DNA from: Nocardia brevicatena NBRC 12119
GTDB lineage: Bacteria > Actinomycetota > Actinomycetes > Mycobacteriales > Mycobacteriaceae
DNA length: 64,000 nucleotides
Assembly (NCBI RefSeq): GCF_000308495.1
Contig: NZ_BAFU01000055.1
Location: 1-64,000, forward strand
Reading direction: 5' to 3'
Numbering within the stretch: the first letter of the stretch is position 1; every line of letters begins with the position of its first letter. The translations under genes were made by a program, and so were the position numbers. Below are positions 26,038 to 34,405 of the stretch, piece by piece. A model generated the notes under the pieces. That model saw nothing but the letters and a program-made list of their open reading frames with translations. It was not told where the DNA came from and searched no databases.

Positions 26038-26562
26038 GTGAAGAAATTCCTCCTCGTCGCCGCACTCGCGCTCGCGCTCCCGCTAACCGCCTGCGGCTCG
26101 TCCGCCGGCAACACCGCCCGTACCCCACCCGCTGCCGATACCGGTGAGAACCGCCTCATCGGATACCAGGTAAAACGCCTCGACCAACTGTTCAACGCCA
26201 CCTTCGGCCGTCTCCTCGGCGAAGCCGGACTCACCCGCCGCGAGTGGCAGACCCTGCACACGATCAGCCGCAAGCCCACCACGACAGCCGAACTCCTGGA
26301 CGCCCTGCGGCCCTTCTGGGAGGTGGACCGGGAGAACCTGGACGACGTAGCGGATACGTTGATCGAACGCGGCTGGGTGGAGCGCACCGACGGCGGCCGG
26401 TTCGCGCTCACCGCATCCGGCCGCACGGCTCACGCCGACGCCGCCGACACCGTGGGGCGACTCCGAGAACTGGCCGTCGTCGATGTCACCGACGAGGACT
26501 ACGCCCTGATGATGGACACGATGCAGCGGATCATCGACAACCTCGAGCGTGCGGTGGTCTGA
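26038..26562 (+). CDS. Lipoprotein signal peptide fused to a MarR domain
   Basis: One uninterrupted frame of 174 residues. Residues 1-19 are a textbook lipoprotein signal (KKFLLVAALALALPLTACGS with lipobox LTAC, lipidated Cys19). Residues 20-37 form a linker. Residues 38-170 are a complete MarR-type winged helix: YQVKRLDQLFNATFGRLLGE, then LTRREWQTLHTISRKPTTTA and LIERGWVERTDGGRFALTAS. There is no in-frame start codon near residue 38 that would give a cytoplasmic version. A DNA-binding domain exported to the outer face makes no sense, so this is either an in-frame deletion fusing two genes or a new use of the fold. GTG 26038 has a GGGAAAGG site. Confidence 0.75.
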   Translation: MKKFLLVAALALALPLTACGSSAGNTARTPPAADTGENRLIGYQVKRLDQLFNATFGRLLGEAGLTRREWQTLHTISRKPTTTAELLDALRPFWEVDRENLDDVADTLIERGWVERTDGGRFALTASGRTAHADAADTVGRLRELAVVDVTDEDYALMMDTMQRIIDNLERAVV

Positions 26563-26588
26563 GCGGTACTACGACGATCCGAAAAGCG

Positions 26589-27053
26589 TCATGCCCGCTC
26601 CGGGATCCACGTGGCGATCGCCCATATCACCACCACGTCGAGGGCGATGATCAGGATGGACCACAGCGGGTAGTACGGGATCCACAGGAAATTCGCGATG
26701 ATCGACAGGCAGGCCAGCGCGATCGCCGTGACCCGCGCCCAGGTCGCTCCGGTCATGAGCGCCAGTGCGGTGAGAATCAGCAGAACGCCGACCACGATGT
26801 GGATCCAACCCCAGCCGGTGAGATCCAAGTCGTAGGTGTACTGGGGGCCGACGACGAAGATATTGTCCTCGGCGACGGCGGAAATCCCCTGGAAGAGGTT
26901 GATGACTCCTGCGGTCAGCAATAGGGCGGCGGCCGCGATGGCGCCGCCGACGACCAGACCCTGCCGCATGGGACTCGGGCCGGATCGTGGGGTGGTGTGG
27001 GTGCCGCTGGTCGTGGGTCGTTCCGGACTCTGATGCGTGGATTCAGTGGTCAC
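26589..27053 (-). CDS. DUF7144 family membrane protein
   Basis: Integral membrane protein of 154 residues with four hydrophobic segments (about 33-55, 83-103, 107-128 and 130-150) after a hydrophilic Thr/Ser/Pro-rich N-terminus. The GWGWIHIVVGVLLILTALAL segment and the ending IALDVVVIWAIATWIP are typical of this small actinobacterial family. No function is known. GTG 27053 starts the frame. It converges on the chimera gene and diverges from cobG. Confidence 0.8.
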   Translation of the reverse strand: MTTESTHQSPERPTTSGTHTTPRSGPSPMRQGLVVGGAIAAAALLLTAGVINLFQGISAVAEDNIFVVGPQYTYDLDLTGWGWIHIVVGVLLILTALALMTGATWARVTAIALACLSIIANFLWIPYYPLWSILIIALDVVVIWAIATWIPERA

Positions 27054-27228
27054 GATCGGTTCTCCTCCACATGCGGTGGGGCGGCGAACTGCGCCGACGG
27101 TGCGCTCGATTGTCGACGGATCCGTCGTCTCGATCAGCGAAGTACCAGTTCAACGATAGCTGCGTGATATCGTCCCGGGAAGAGGCGCGACGGGTGCGCG
27201 GCCGGCGGCCTCGTATCCTGGATGGGTC

Positions 27229-28443
27229 ATGGCGCGCACGAAACCCGATTCCTGCCCCGGCGTCCTGCGGCTGCACGACGCCGCCGACGGTCCGCTGGCA
27301 CGAATTCGGCTACCCGGTGGACGGCTGGCCCCCGAACAGATACAGGCCCTGGCAGAGGCGGCGCGTGACCTGGGAGAGGGAAATATCGAGCTCACCTCGC
27401 GCGGCAATGTGCAACTGCGGCAGGTGCGGGACGCCGGGGCGCTCACCGACCTGTTGGCGGGAGTCGGGCTGTTGCCGAGCCGGACGCACGAGCGCGTACG
27501 CAATATCGTGGCCTCCCCCCTGGCAGGGCGCCTCGGCGGGGTCGCCGACGTACAGGCTCTGGTCCCGGCATTGGACGCCGGTCTGCTCGCGTCGCCCCGG
27601 CTGGCCGAACTACCGGGCCGGGTGTTGTTCGCCCTCGACGACGGCCGCGGCGATGTCAGCGGGCTGCGCCCGGATATCGGTGCCCACGCCGTCGGAAGCG
27701 ACGAGTTCGCGCTGCTGCTGGCCGGACGGGACAGCGGGGTCCGGGTGTCGATGGGCGATACCGTCGAGGTGCTGCTGGCCGCGGCACACGGTTTCCTCGA
27801 GCTGGGCAGCGGGCAGTGGCGGCTACACGAGGTCGACAACGGCGCCGAGCGCCTGGTCGACCTGCTCGGCCTGTCCCCCGGACCGGACCGCATCGAGCCC
27901 ACCACGCGAACCGAACCCCTGGTCGGATGGCTCCCCCAGGACAACGGCCTGGTCGCCTTGGGCGCCGGTGTGCGCCTGGGTTCCCTTCCCGCCCGTACGG
28001 CCGAATTCGTCGCCGCGATCGAACGCCCGGTGCTGATCACCCCGTGGCGTGGTCTCGTCATCACCGATCTCGAGGAATGGCCCGCCGAGCAGGTGGTTCG
28101 GGTGCTGGCCCCCATGGGTCTGGTCTTCGACGCCGCCTCACCGTGGCTCGACGTCACCGCCTGCGCCGGTCTTCCCGGCTGCGCGAATTCCCATACCGAT
28201 GTCCGCGCCGATGCCGCCGCCGCCGTCGAATCCGGCCGAACCGCTTCGAATACCGTGGATTCGCCGGCGACGGACACAGTGGTTCCCCCCCACCGGATCA
28301 CCACTTCCGGGCGCCAGCACTGGTCCGGCTGCGACCGTCGCTGTGGACGTCCCTCGGGCCCGGTCACAGAAGTCACCGCCGGGTCCGACGGCTACCGGGT
28401 CGTCCCCGCCGCCCGAGCATATCGGAATGACCCTGCCCCCTGA
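27229..28443 (+). CDS. cobG: Precorrin-3B synthase CobG
   Basis: Oxygen-dependent mono-oxygenase that forms precorrin-3B in the aerobic B12 pathway. The protein has 404 residues and belongs to the nitrite/sulfite reductase ferredoxin-like fold with an iron-sulfur centre. The N-terminal half contains LTSRGNVQLRQV, the second half CAGLPGCANSHTDVRA and SGCDRRCGRPSGPV, which supply the four [4Fe-4S] cysteines. It is the normal first gene of a cobG-cobH-cobIJ operon, but cobH and the rest are absent downstream, where a region of relics begins. Start ATG 27229. Confidence 0.92.
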   Translation: MARTKPDSCPGVLRLHDAADGPLARIRLPGGRLAPEQIQALAEAARDLGEGNIELTSRGNVQLRQVRDAGALTDLLAGVGLLPSRTHERVRNIVASPLAGRLGGVADVQALVPALDAGLLASPRLAELPGRVLFALDDGRGDVSGLRPDIGAHAVGSDEFALLLAGRDSGVRVSMGDTVEVLLAAAHGFLELGSGQWRLHEVDNGAERLVDLLGLSPGPDRIEPTTRTEPLVGWLPQDNGLVALGAGVRLGSLPARTAEFVAAIERPVLITPWRGLVITDLEEWPAEQVVRVLAPMGLVFDAASPWLDVTACAGLPGCANSHTDVRADAAAAVESGRTASNTVDSPATDTVVPPHRITTSGRQHWSGCDRRCGRPSGPVTEVTAGSDGYRVVPAARAYRNDPAP

Positions 28444-28976
28444 GATTTTCAATGGACGACGTTGCGCGGCAAGCATGCCGCTTTCGAGGTCGGAAGCCGA
28501 TCTTCTCGCTACGATTGACACCGGCTTTACCCGGATGATCCAGGGAGGTCGGTCTGTGGTGCCGCGGATGCTCTTCGACAGCCTGCTGCAGCAACCGCGG
28601 ACGTTCCCCGACCTCGGCCCGGATGGCCTGACCGGGCACCCATCTCCACACCTGCCGACAGCGCCCTCGATGTGGACCACAACCGGCGGCCACCGGGCTC
28701 CGCGGCGCCGACCCGGCTGCGTTCGGCCTGTTCGCTACACGCTGAGACAGTACGGTGGCGGGGTCGGTCGTTATCGCATCCGTCCGCATGGTGGTGACCA
28801 CCGGTCGACCTACTCGCCGATGGCCGGGGTTACCGATACCGGCCGGACGGGATCGATGACCGGCGAGAAGCGAGGTGGGACATGACTTGTCTCGACTCTG
28901 ACCCGTTCGGAGGCGGCCGCAGGCCGGCAACAGCTCATGTAATCGAGCCGAAGCCGTGTTCGGGGGAGGTCTGTAC
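28444..28976. other. 533-bp gap after cobG, no gene
   Basis: No recognisable product on either strand. This is where cobH would be expected in related actinobacteria. It marks the left edge of the relic-rich interval. Confidence 0.4.
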
Positions 28977-29279
28977 GTGCCGCGCGTAGCTGTCTTCGAC
29001 GAACTGCGCGCACCCATCCTCGACGGACTGACGGGGATCGCGAGGAAGATCACGACCCTGCACTCACACGAGTACGGGACCATCACGGACCTTACGCGGC
29101 GTGCGCTCGCCGCGCACAGCCGCAACGACCACCTGTCCTATGTGAACCATGTGAAACTGACCGCTTTGGATGCGACCACCCCGGCTCATTCGGCCGGTAA
29201 GGGCAGCGTTTCCACGATAAAACAACCGGCGGCAACACCCCCCCATACGGTAACGATACTTCCGGCGGTGGCCCGCCCT
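28977..29279 (+). pseudogene. Possible hypothetical gene remnant
   Basis: A GTG at 28977 sits 8 bp behind a strong GGGGGAGG site and opens a protein-like frame: PRVAVFDELRAPILDGLTGI, then SHEYGTITDLTRRALAAHSR and HLSYVNHVKLTALD. No family is recognised. No sensible stop follows; the frame runs on into the hydrolase pseudogene, so the natural end is missing. Confidence 0.35.
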
Positions 29280-30165
29280 ATGACGGAACGCGAGGAGGGG
29301 AGAGCATCCCGGAGATTTCGTCGTCACTCTCTCCAATGGATGTCGACTGCAGGGCCGTGTCGAAGGGCCGGCAGACGGGTTTCCGGTATTCCAATTCCAT
29401 GGAATGCCGGGCAGTCGCGTGGATACCGCTCCACCCGAATTGCTCGAGGCCCTCGGGATACGACTGATCACGTTCGACCGCCCGGGCTACGGTGGCTCGG
29501 AGTACTACGATATGAAGTTCACCGATGCCGCCGAACATGTCAAGGCGATCGCTGACCACTTCGAAATCGAGAAATTCGCCATTGTCGGCCGATCCGGCGG
29601 AACTCCCTATGCGGCGGCAGCGGCGGCCGGGCTGCCGGATCAGGTCACCAAACTCGGACTTCTCGTCCCCTTCGCTCCCCCTGAGGTAATGAAAGCGCGG
29701 TTCCGTGCGAACATGTCCCAGCAGGACGATACGGATTTGTCATTCGAAGAACTGAGTACGAAGCGACTCGCGAGTTTCCAGGACTCCAACGATCCGCTGG
29801 CGATCATCGGTATTTCGCGCAATGATTTGAGCGATAAGAACCTGGCAATAATAGAAAAAATTACGGACTTCTCCAAGAAATGCATGGCGAAGGTTTGCGG
29901 AACGGTACGGCAGGCTGGAACGGCGATATGCATCGGATACTGGGCGAGCAGCCTTGGGAGTTCGATGTCGGTGACATCAAGTGCCCGACTCTGATCTGGA
30001 GCGTGAGCGGAGACGGATTTACGCCCCCTGGGCATGCCCAAGGACTCGCCGCGCTACTTCCCCCGGAGCAGTGTCGACTGTATACGGTTCACGGAGGGGA
30101 GGTAGGCCATTTCGGTGCCATGGAAATCAAACCCGGTACGTACGCATGGCTGTCCGGGAAAGAGG
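29280..30165 (+). pseudogene. Alpha/beta-hydrolase with frameshifts
   Basis: Three frames must be joined to give an alpha/beta-hydrolase. They are ATG 29280 (MTEREEG), then VTLSNGCRLQGRVEGPADGF with the oxyanion HGMPGSRVD and the nucleophile elbow VGRSGGTPYA (Ser), up to about 29880. A third frame then carries GLRNGTAGWNGDMHRILGEQ, CPTLIWSVSGDGF and the catalytic-His region GGEVGHFGAMEI. No stop codon follows in the last frame. The middle (29480-29880) is clearly richer in A/T than the neighbours (for example GCAATAATAGAAAAAATTAC), hinting at transfer from a lower-GC donor before decay. Confidence 0.7.
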
Positions 30166-30429
30166 ATATGGCGCTTTTCCCGACCACCCCGCCCCCGGCC
30201 ATCCACCCGGGGCACCCATCCCCACCACACTCGAACAATGGACCTCTCTCGCCGCGCCCGGCACCACATGACCCGGCCCTGTTCGAGAGATCGGCCCGTC
30301 CCTTTTCGGCATCTCCCCCCTCGAGCAGCGCACCGGCGAACCTCGCCTGCCCTGTCCTCGGCGACCGGTGCCACCCGTCCGGTCCGAAAATCGGTTGGCA
30401 TCATGGGTCGGCAGCGGGAAGATCCCCGC

Positions 30430-30933
30430 GTGATCCGTATGACATCGAAAGCCGACCTCCCCGTGCTGCGGGATATCGAACACGCCGCCGGGAGATGGTT
30501 CGCCGAGATCGGCATGACGGAGGTCGCCGAGGACGAACCGCCTTCACCGGAGGTGTTCTCCGAGTTCCATTCGCACGGCCGGGCCTGGGTGTATGTCGAC
30601 GAATCGGATTCCCCGATCGCGTTCGCGCTGGCGGGCGTGGTGGACGGCAATGCGCACCTGGAACAGGTTTCGGTGCATCCGGATCACGCGGGCAACCGAA
30701 TCGGACAGGCCCTCATCGTGCGGGTGATGTCCTGGGCGCGCACCACCGCGTTCCCGGCCCTGACCCTGACCACGTTCACCGAGGTCCCCTGGAATGGGCC
30801 CTACTACGAGAAGCTCGGATTCCGCTCTCTGCCCCCGTCGGAGGAGACACCGGGTCTGCGCGAGATCCGCTCCGCGGAGGCCGCGCGCGGATTGGACCGA
30901 TGGCCTCGGGTGTGCATGCGCATCGACTTGTGA
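30430..30933 (+). CDS. GNAT-family N-acetyltransferase
   Basis: Acetyl-CoA-dependent N-acetyltransferase of 167 residues. The N-terminal RMTSKADLPVLRDIEHAAGR is a usual GNAT opening. The acetyl-CoA loop is VSVHPDHAGNRIGQALI (Q/RxxGxG/A type), followed by LTLTTFTEVPWNGPYYEKLG with the conserved C-terminal Tyr. GTG 30430 with GGAAG upstream is preferred; ATG 30403 is the alternative. The acceptor is unknown (an amine, aminoglycoside or protein). It is an intact gene standing among relics. Confidence 0.85.
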   Translation: MIRMTSKADLPVLRDIEHAAGRWFAEIGMTEVAEDEPPSPEVFSEFHSHGRAWVYVDESDSPIAFALAGVVDGNAHLEQVSVHPDHAGNRIGQALIVRVMSWARTTAFPALTLTTFTEVPWNGPYYEKLGFRSLPPSEETPGLREIRSAEAARGLDRWPRVCMRIDL

Positions 30934-31179
30934 GCGTCCACGACCGCGGCACCCGCGCCGAATCCGCGTGTCCCACACGCGGTGATACGAATCCCGCCCC
31001 GGCTCGTATACAGTTACTCCGGCTTGGTGCGCGGTGGTCGCGGTGTCCACGACCCGAGAAGCGATCGCGGTACCGCACGGCGGTCCGCCCGACTTCGAGC
31101 GTCGAGGCGGCAGTATTGCGCGGCAGAAGGATTCGGATCTCTTCGACCGGTCACAGGTACGAAGGCGGGAGGTATACGG

Positions 31180-32175
31180 GTGGGTGGAGCAGAGCGAGCG
31201 GGGAACCGTCGGAGGATCCGCGATTGGCCGGTGAAGGCCCTCACCGTCGTCGCGGCAGCTGTGCTCATATCGTCGATCGTCGCGGCCGTCGCCCCCGCCG
31301 CACCGATCCAGGGTGCACACCTACGCGCACCGGCCGGCGGCACCCAAGACCTCTTCGTGCCGTCCAGCATGGGACCCATCAAGGTTCAGGTGCAATGGGC
31401 GGCTCGCGGTGGGAGCGCCGCGCTCTATCTGCTCGACGGTCTGCGGGCGCCGGACGACCACAATCAGTGGACCACCGATACCGATGCACTGCGCCAGTTC
31501 GTGGGAGACGACGTCACCTTGGTGTTCCCGGTGGGCGGCCGCTCGAGCTTCTACACCGACTGGTACCGGCCGAGTAGCACCAACGGCCAGGCGAAGGCCT
31601 ACAAATGGGAGACATTCCTGACCCGGGAACTCCCCGCCTTTCTGGCACGCTACGGAGTATCGCGCACCAACAACGCCATCGTCGGCCCCTCGATGGGCGG
31701 AAACGCCGCGCTGGTACTGGCCGCCCACCATCGCGACCAGTTCAAATTCGCCGGATCCTTCTCGGGTTTCCTCCACCCCACATTCCCGCTCTGGAACGAA
31801 GCGATGCGCGCGGCCATGTGGGACGAGGGCAACTTCAACCTCGCCGATATGTGGGGCCCTATCGACGACCCCGCTTGGAGCCGCAACGATGCCACCGTGC
31901 AGGCCGAATCGCTGCGCGGGCTGCCGATATACCTCTGGTCGGGCAATGGCGCGCCCGGCCCGCTCGACGTGCCCTACGGTGTCGGTAACACCGTGAACGC
32001 GATGGGTCTGGAGACGGTGGCGATGGCCGCGGCCCAGATGTTCCGCGACCGGATCGCGGCGGCGGGAATTTCCGCTCGCATCGATATCGTCAGCGGAACG
32101 CACACGTGGCCCTACTGGGCACAAGCGCTCGCGACGGCACGTCCGATGATCCTCGACGCGCTCGGCGTGCGCTGA
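31180..32175 (+). CDS. Secreted antigen-85-like esterase/mycolyltransferase
   Basis: Exported alpha/beta-hydrolase of 331 residues related to the antigen 85 (FbpA-C) mycolyltransferases that attach mycolic acids to trehalose and arabinogalactan. The N-terminal signal (ALTVVAAAVLISSIVAAVAP) follows a basic stretch. Landmarks are YLLDGLRAPDDHNQW, FPVGGRSSFYTDWY, the nucleophile elbow VGPSMGGNAALVLA (Ser) and the His-containing SGTHTWPYWAQAL at the end. GTG 31180 is chosen because a GGGAGG site lies 8-9 bp upstream; GTG before KALTVV is an alternative. A hairpin terminator follows at 32270. Confidence 0.87.
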   Translation: MGGAERAGNRRRIRDWPVKALTVVAAAVLISSIVAAVAPAAPIQGAHLRAPAGGTQDLFVPSSMGPIKVQVQWAARGGSAALYLLDGLRAPDDHNQWTTDTDALRQFVGDDVTLVFPVGGRSSFYTDWYRPSSTNGQAKAYKWETFLTRELPAFLARYGVSRTNNAIVGPSMGGNAALVLAAHHRDQFKFAGSFSGFLHPTFPLWNEAMRAAMWDEGNFNLADMWGPIDDPAWSRNDATVQAESLRGLPIYLWSGNGAPGPLDVPYGVGNTVNAMGLETVAMAAAQMFRDRIAAAGISARIDIVSGTHTWPYWAQALATARPMILDALGVR

Positions 32176-32269
32176 CCCGACCCACGAACCCTGCGTACGC
32201 GGCGCATGGCGTACCGTGCTCGGGCCATGTCGTCGAGACCAACCATGCGGGAAACGGATCGCCATATGG

Positions 32270-32310
32270 GGTGCCGTCGGGCAGGGCCTGTAGCCCCGCC
32301 CGACGGCACC
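32270..32310 (+). terminator. Hairpin terminator after antigen-85-like gene
   Basis: Perfect 13-bp arms (GGTGCCGTCGGGC at 32270-32282 and complement at 32298-32310) with a 15-nt loop, 95 bp beyond the esterase stop codon. Confidence 0.7.
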
Positions 32311-32422
32311 TGCGGATTTCCGCGGTCACGCTCCGAACCGGCGGTACCCAGCGGCCGGACAGTCCGCTGGATGTGGCTGCGGTGACCTGCCGAGTGGCAC
32401 GCTCGTGAGCGGTGGCGGATCC

Positions 32423-32630
32423 TCACGCAAGAAGCTCGCCCAGGATCTCTCCCGCATGCGTCCACAGCAACGCGCCACCGGCGTCGGGCAGATAGTGACG
32501 CATGGCGTTCGGGATCCGGTCGGCCGGAGTGCGCCCGTGATCGGGCGAGTGGGTGGGGTTGTTGTCGTGTCCGCCGTACCACAGATGTACGGGGCAGCCG
32601 ATATCTTCGGCCCGGAATGGCCGGTGGGTG
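32423..32630 (-). pseudogene. 3' relic of an alpha/beta-hydrolase
   Basis: About 65 codons on the minus strand read as the end of an alpha/beta-hydrolase: HRPFRAEDIGCPVHLWYGGH with the acid residue region, then PDAGGALLWTHAGEILGELL before the stop at 32423. The typical His is partly replaced (GGALLWTH). The N-terminal two thirds are absent. It abuts the end of the acyl-CoA dehydrogenase chimera. Confidence 0.55.
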
Positions 32631-32633
32631 CGG

Positions 32634-33965
32634 TCAGCGCGGTGCGTCCGTCGATCCGACTCCCTTGACCACGGCCCGGTCCATGAACCCGAACAGATAC
32701 CCGGCGACCCGGCGCATCTGGATCTCCTCCGCGCCCTCGGTGATGCGGTAGCGGCGGTGATGTCGGTAGATGTGTTCGAACGGCTTGTACCGAAAGTAGC
32801 CGAGCCCGCCGTGTACCTGCATGGCCCGGTCGGCGGTCTCACAGCATGGCCGGTTGGCCCGGTAATTGCACATCGACACCTGTTCCGAGACGGCGAAGGT
32901 GCCGTAGGCGTCCATCGACCAGGCGGTTTTGTGGATCAACGCGCGCAGCATCTCGCACTGGGTGTGCAGTTCCACCAGCGGGAACTGGATCGCCTGGTTG
33001 GCGGCCGGCGGTTTGCCGAAGGGTTTGCGTTCCTTGGCGTAGGCGACGGCCCGGTCGACACAGTGCTGGGCGGCACCGAGGCTGGACGCGGCCTGGCGGA
33101 TGCGGTTCTCGTTGAAGAAACGCTGGATGACGGCCAAGCCGCGGCCCTCCTCGCCGAAGACCGCCGATGACGGCACCCGCACATCGGTGAGCGAGACGCG
33201 GGCGTGGTCGGTGGGCATATTGAAGGTCCACAGGTATTCCTCGACCGTGAAGCCCGGGGCGGCGGTGGGGACCAGGAACGCGGCGATACCGGCGCCGGCG
33301 CCGGTATCGCCGGAGGTGCGGGCGAAGATCAGGTCGGCGTCGGCGATATGGACGCCGGTGTTCCAGGTTTTGCAACCGTTGATCACCCATTCGTCGCCGT
33401 CGCGGACGGCGGTGGTCTCCATAGGGGTGGCGTCGGAGCCGTGCTCGGGTTCGGTGATGCCGAACGCGAAGAATTTGGTGCCCTCGGCCAGGCCGTCCAC
33501 CCGCTGGGCCCGCTGCGCCTCGGATCCGTATTCGAGCATCGGCAGCAGGCCGACGTTGTTGGCGACGATGGCGTGTTCGTTCTGCAGATCGCAGTGCGGA
33601 CCGAGGCCGCGGCGAGCCAGGTGTTCGCGGATCACGGCCATACCGAGGTTGGTGCCGTCACGGCCGCCGTACTCGGCGGGGAAGGCGTAGCGGTAGCGGC
33701 CGGCGGCGGCGGGATTCGGCGAGCAGTTCCTCCCAATCCCGGCTCGGGAGCCCGCCGCGTTCCCAGTCGACCGCAATGGTTCGACCGCGGGCGGCACGAT
33801 CGTGGCCACCAGCCGGCGTGTTTCACCGCCGTCCACGGCGGCCGCGAAGACAACATTGCGCCGCCGCGCGCCCGCGGACAGGAACTGGAACTCGGAGGTC
33901 ATCACGGAGCCGCCGAACTCACCGCCGAGAAAGGCGGACAGGCCCGTGACCGGGTCGGCCTTCAT
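32634..33965 (-). pseudogene. Phosphotransferase N-terminus fused to a truncated acyl-CoA dehydrogenase
   Basis: A single open frame of 443 codons starting at ATG 33965 (ribosome site GAGGGGGA). Residues 1-55 are the start of an aminoglycoside-phosphotransferase-like protein (LSAFLGGEFGGS, FLSAGARRRNVVFAAA, GGETRRLVATIVPP). From about residue 80 it is an acyl-CoA dehydrogenase: RYAFPAEYGGRDGTNLGMAV, FGITEPEHGSDATPMETTAV, RQAASSLGAAQHCVDRAVAY and RRYRITEGAEEIQMRRVAGY. Another frame contains the missing dehydrogenase piece VDWERGGLPSRDWEELLAES (about 33730-33790), so a deletion and a frameshift occurred. The chimera lacks a proper N-terminal dehydrogenase domain and most of the kinase fold. Confidence 0.75.
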
Positions 33966-33973
33966 TCCCCCTC

Positions 33974-34309
33974 TCAACTGGCGTATCCGGGTTCGGCGAC
34001 GGCGAGATCGGCCCGTACCACCTCGGGGAGTGCCTGCCACAGCGCATCGTCGTCGCCCTCGGGAACGGCGGCCGGCAGTTCCCTTTCTCGCCGCGCCCGG
34101 GCCGAGTTCGACCTCCCGACCGAGGATGCGAGCCAGGTTCGCTCCGACCCGCGCGCGTGCTTCGGACCGGGTGGCAGCGCCGGCATCAGCGTGTCCTCCC
34201 AGAGTTCGGCAAGTGCTTCCAGCAGTTCGGCCGGCGTGGCCGCCGGCGAAGCCGGCGCCGGTCCGGGGGCGAAACCTCGATCCCGATGGAGGATTTGCCG
34301 TATCGTCAT
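33974..34309 (-). pseudogene. DUF6285 protein gene with two compensating frameshifts
   Basis: The frame from ATG 34309 starts as DUF6285 (AATPAELLEALAELWEDTLM) and ends as DUF6285 (VVRADLAVAEPGYAS). The conserved middle (ARVGANLARILGREVELGPG) is read only in another frame. The first switch lies in a CG-repeat (GCGCGCG) near 34151-34157, the second near 34088-34101, so the total length is restored. DUF6285 genes normally sit between a phosphotransferase and an acyl-CoA dehydrogenase gene, as they do here. The product as written would have a scrambled core of about 20 residues. Confidence 0.65.
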
Positions 34310-34322
34310 CTGGACGGTTGTC

Positions 34323-34338
34323 CATACACTTGTGTATG
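34323..34338. promoter_or_regulatory. Palindromic operator (CATACAC-TT-GTGTATG)
   Basis: A perfect inverted repeat with 7-bp arms and a 2-bp centre lies 14 bp upstream of the DUF6285 start and 68 bp upstream of the alcohol dehydrogenase start. It resembles TetR-type operators of lipid-catabolism genes; no regulator gene is next to it. Confidence 0.6.
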
Positions 34339-34405
34339 TCGGTTCGGGTCCGGATGCCCGGCGATATGAGCCGCGGGCCCGGATCGCCGCGAGGACAGGC
34401 GAACG

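Noticed and set aside
29880-31577. 565-codon open frame
   Set aside because: Only its first 95 codons belong to the hydrolase pseudogene; the rest runs antithetically through the acetyltransferase and esterase genes.
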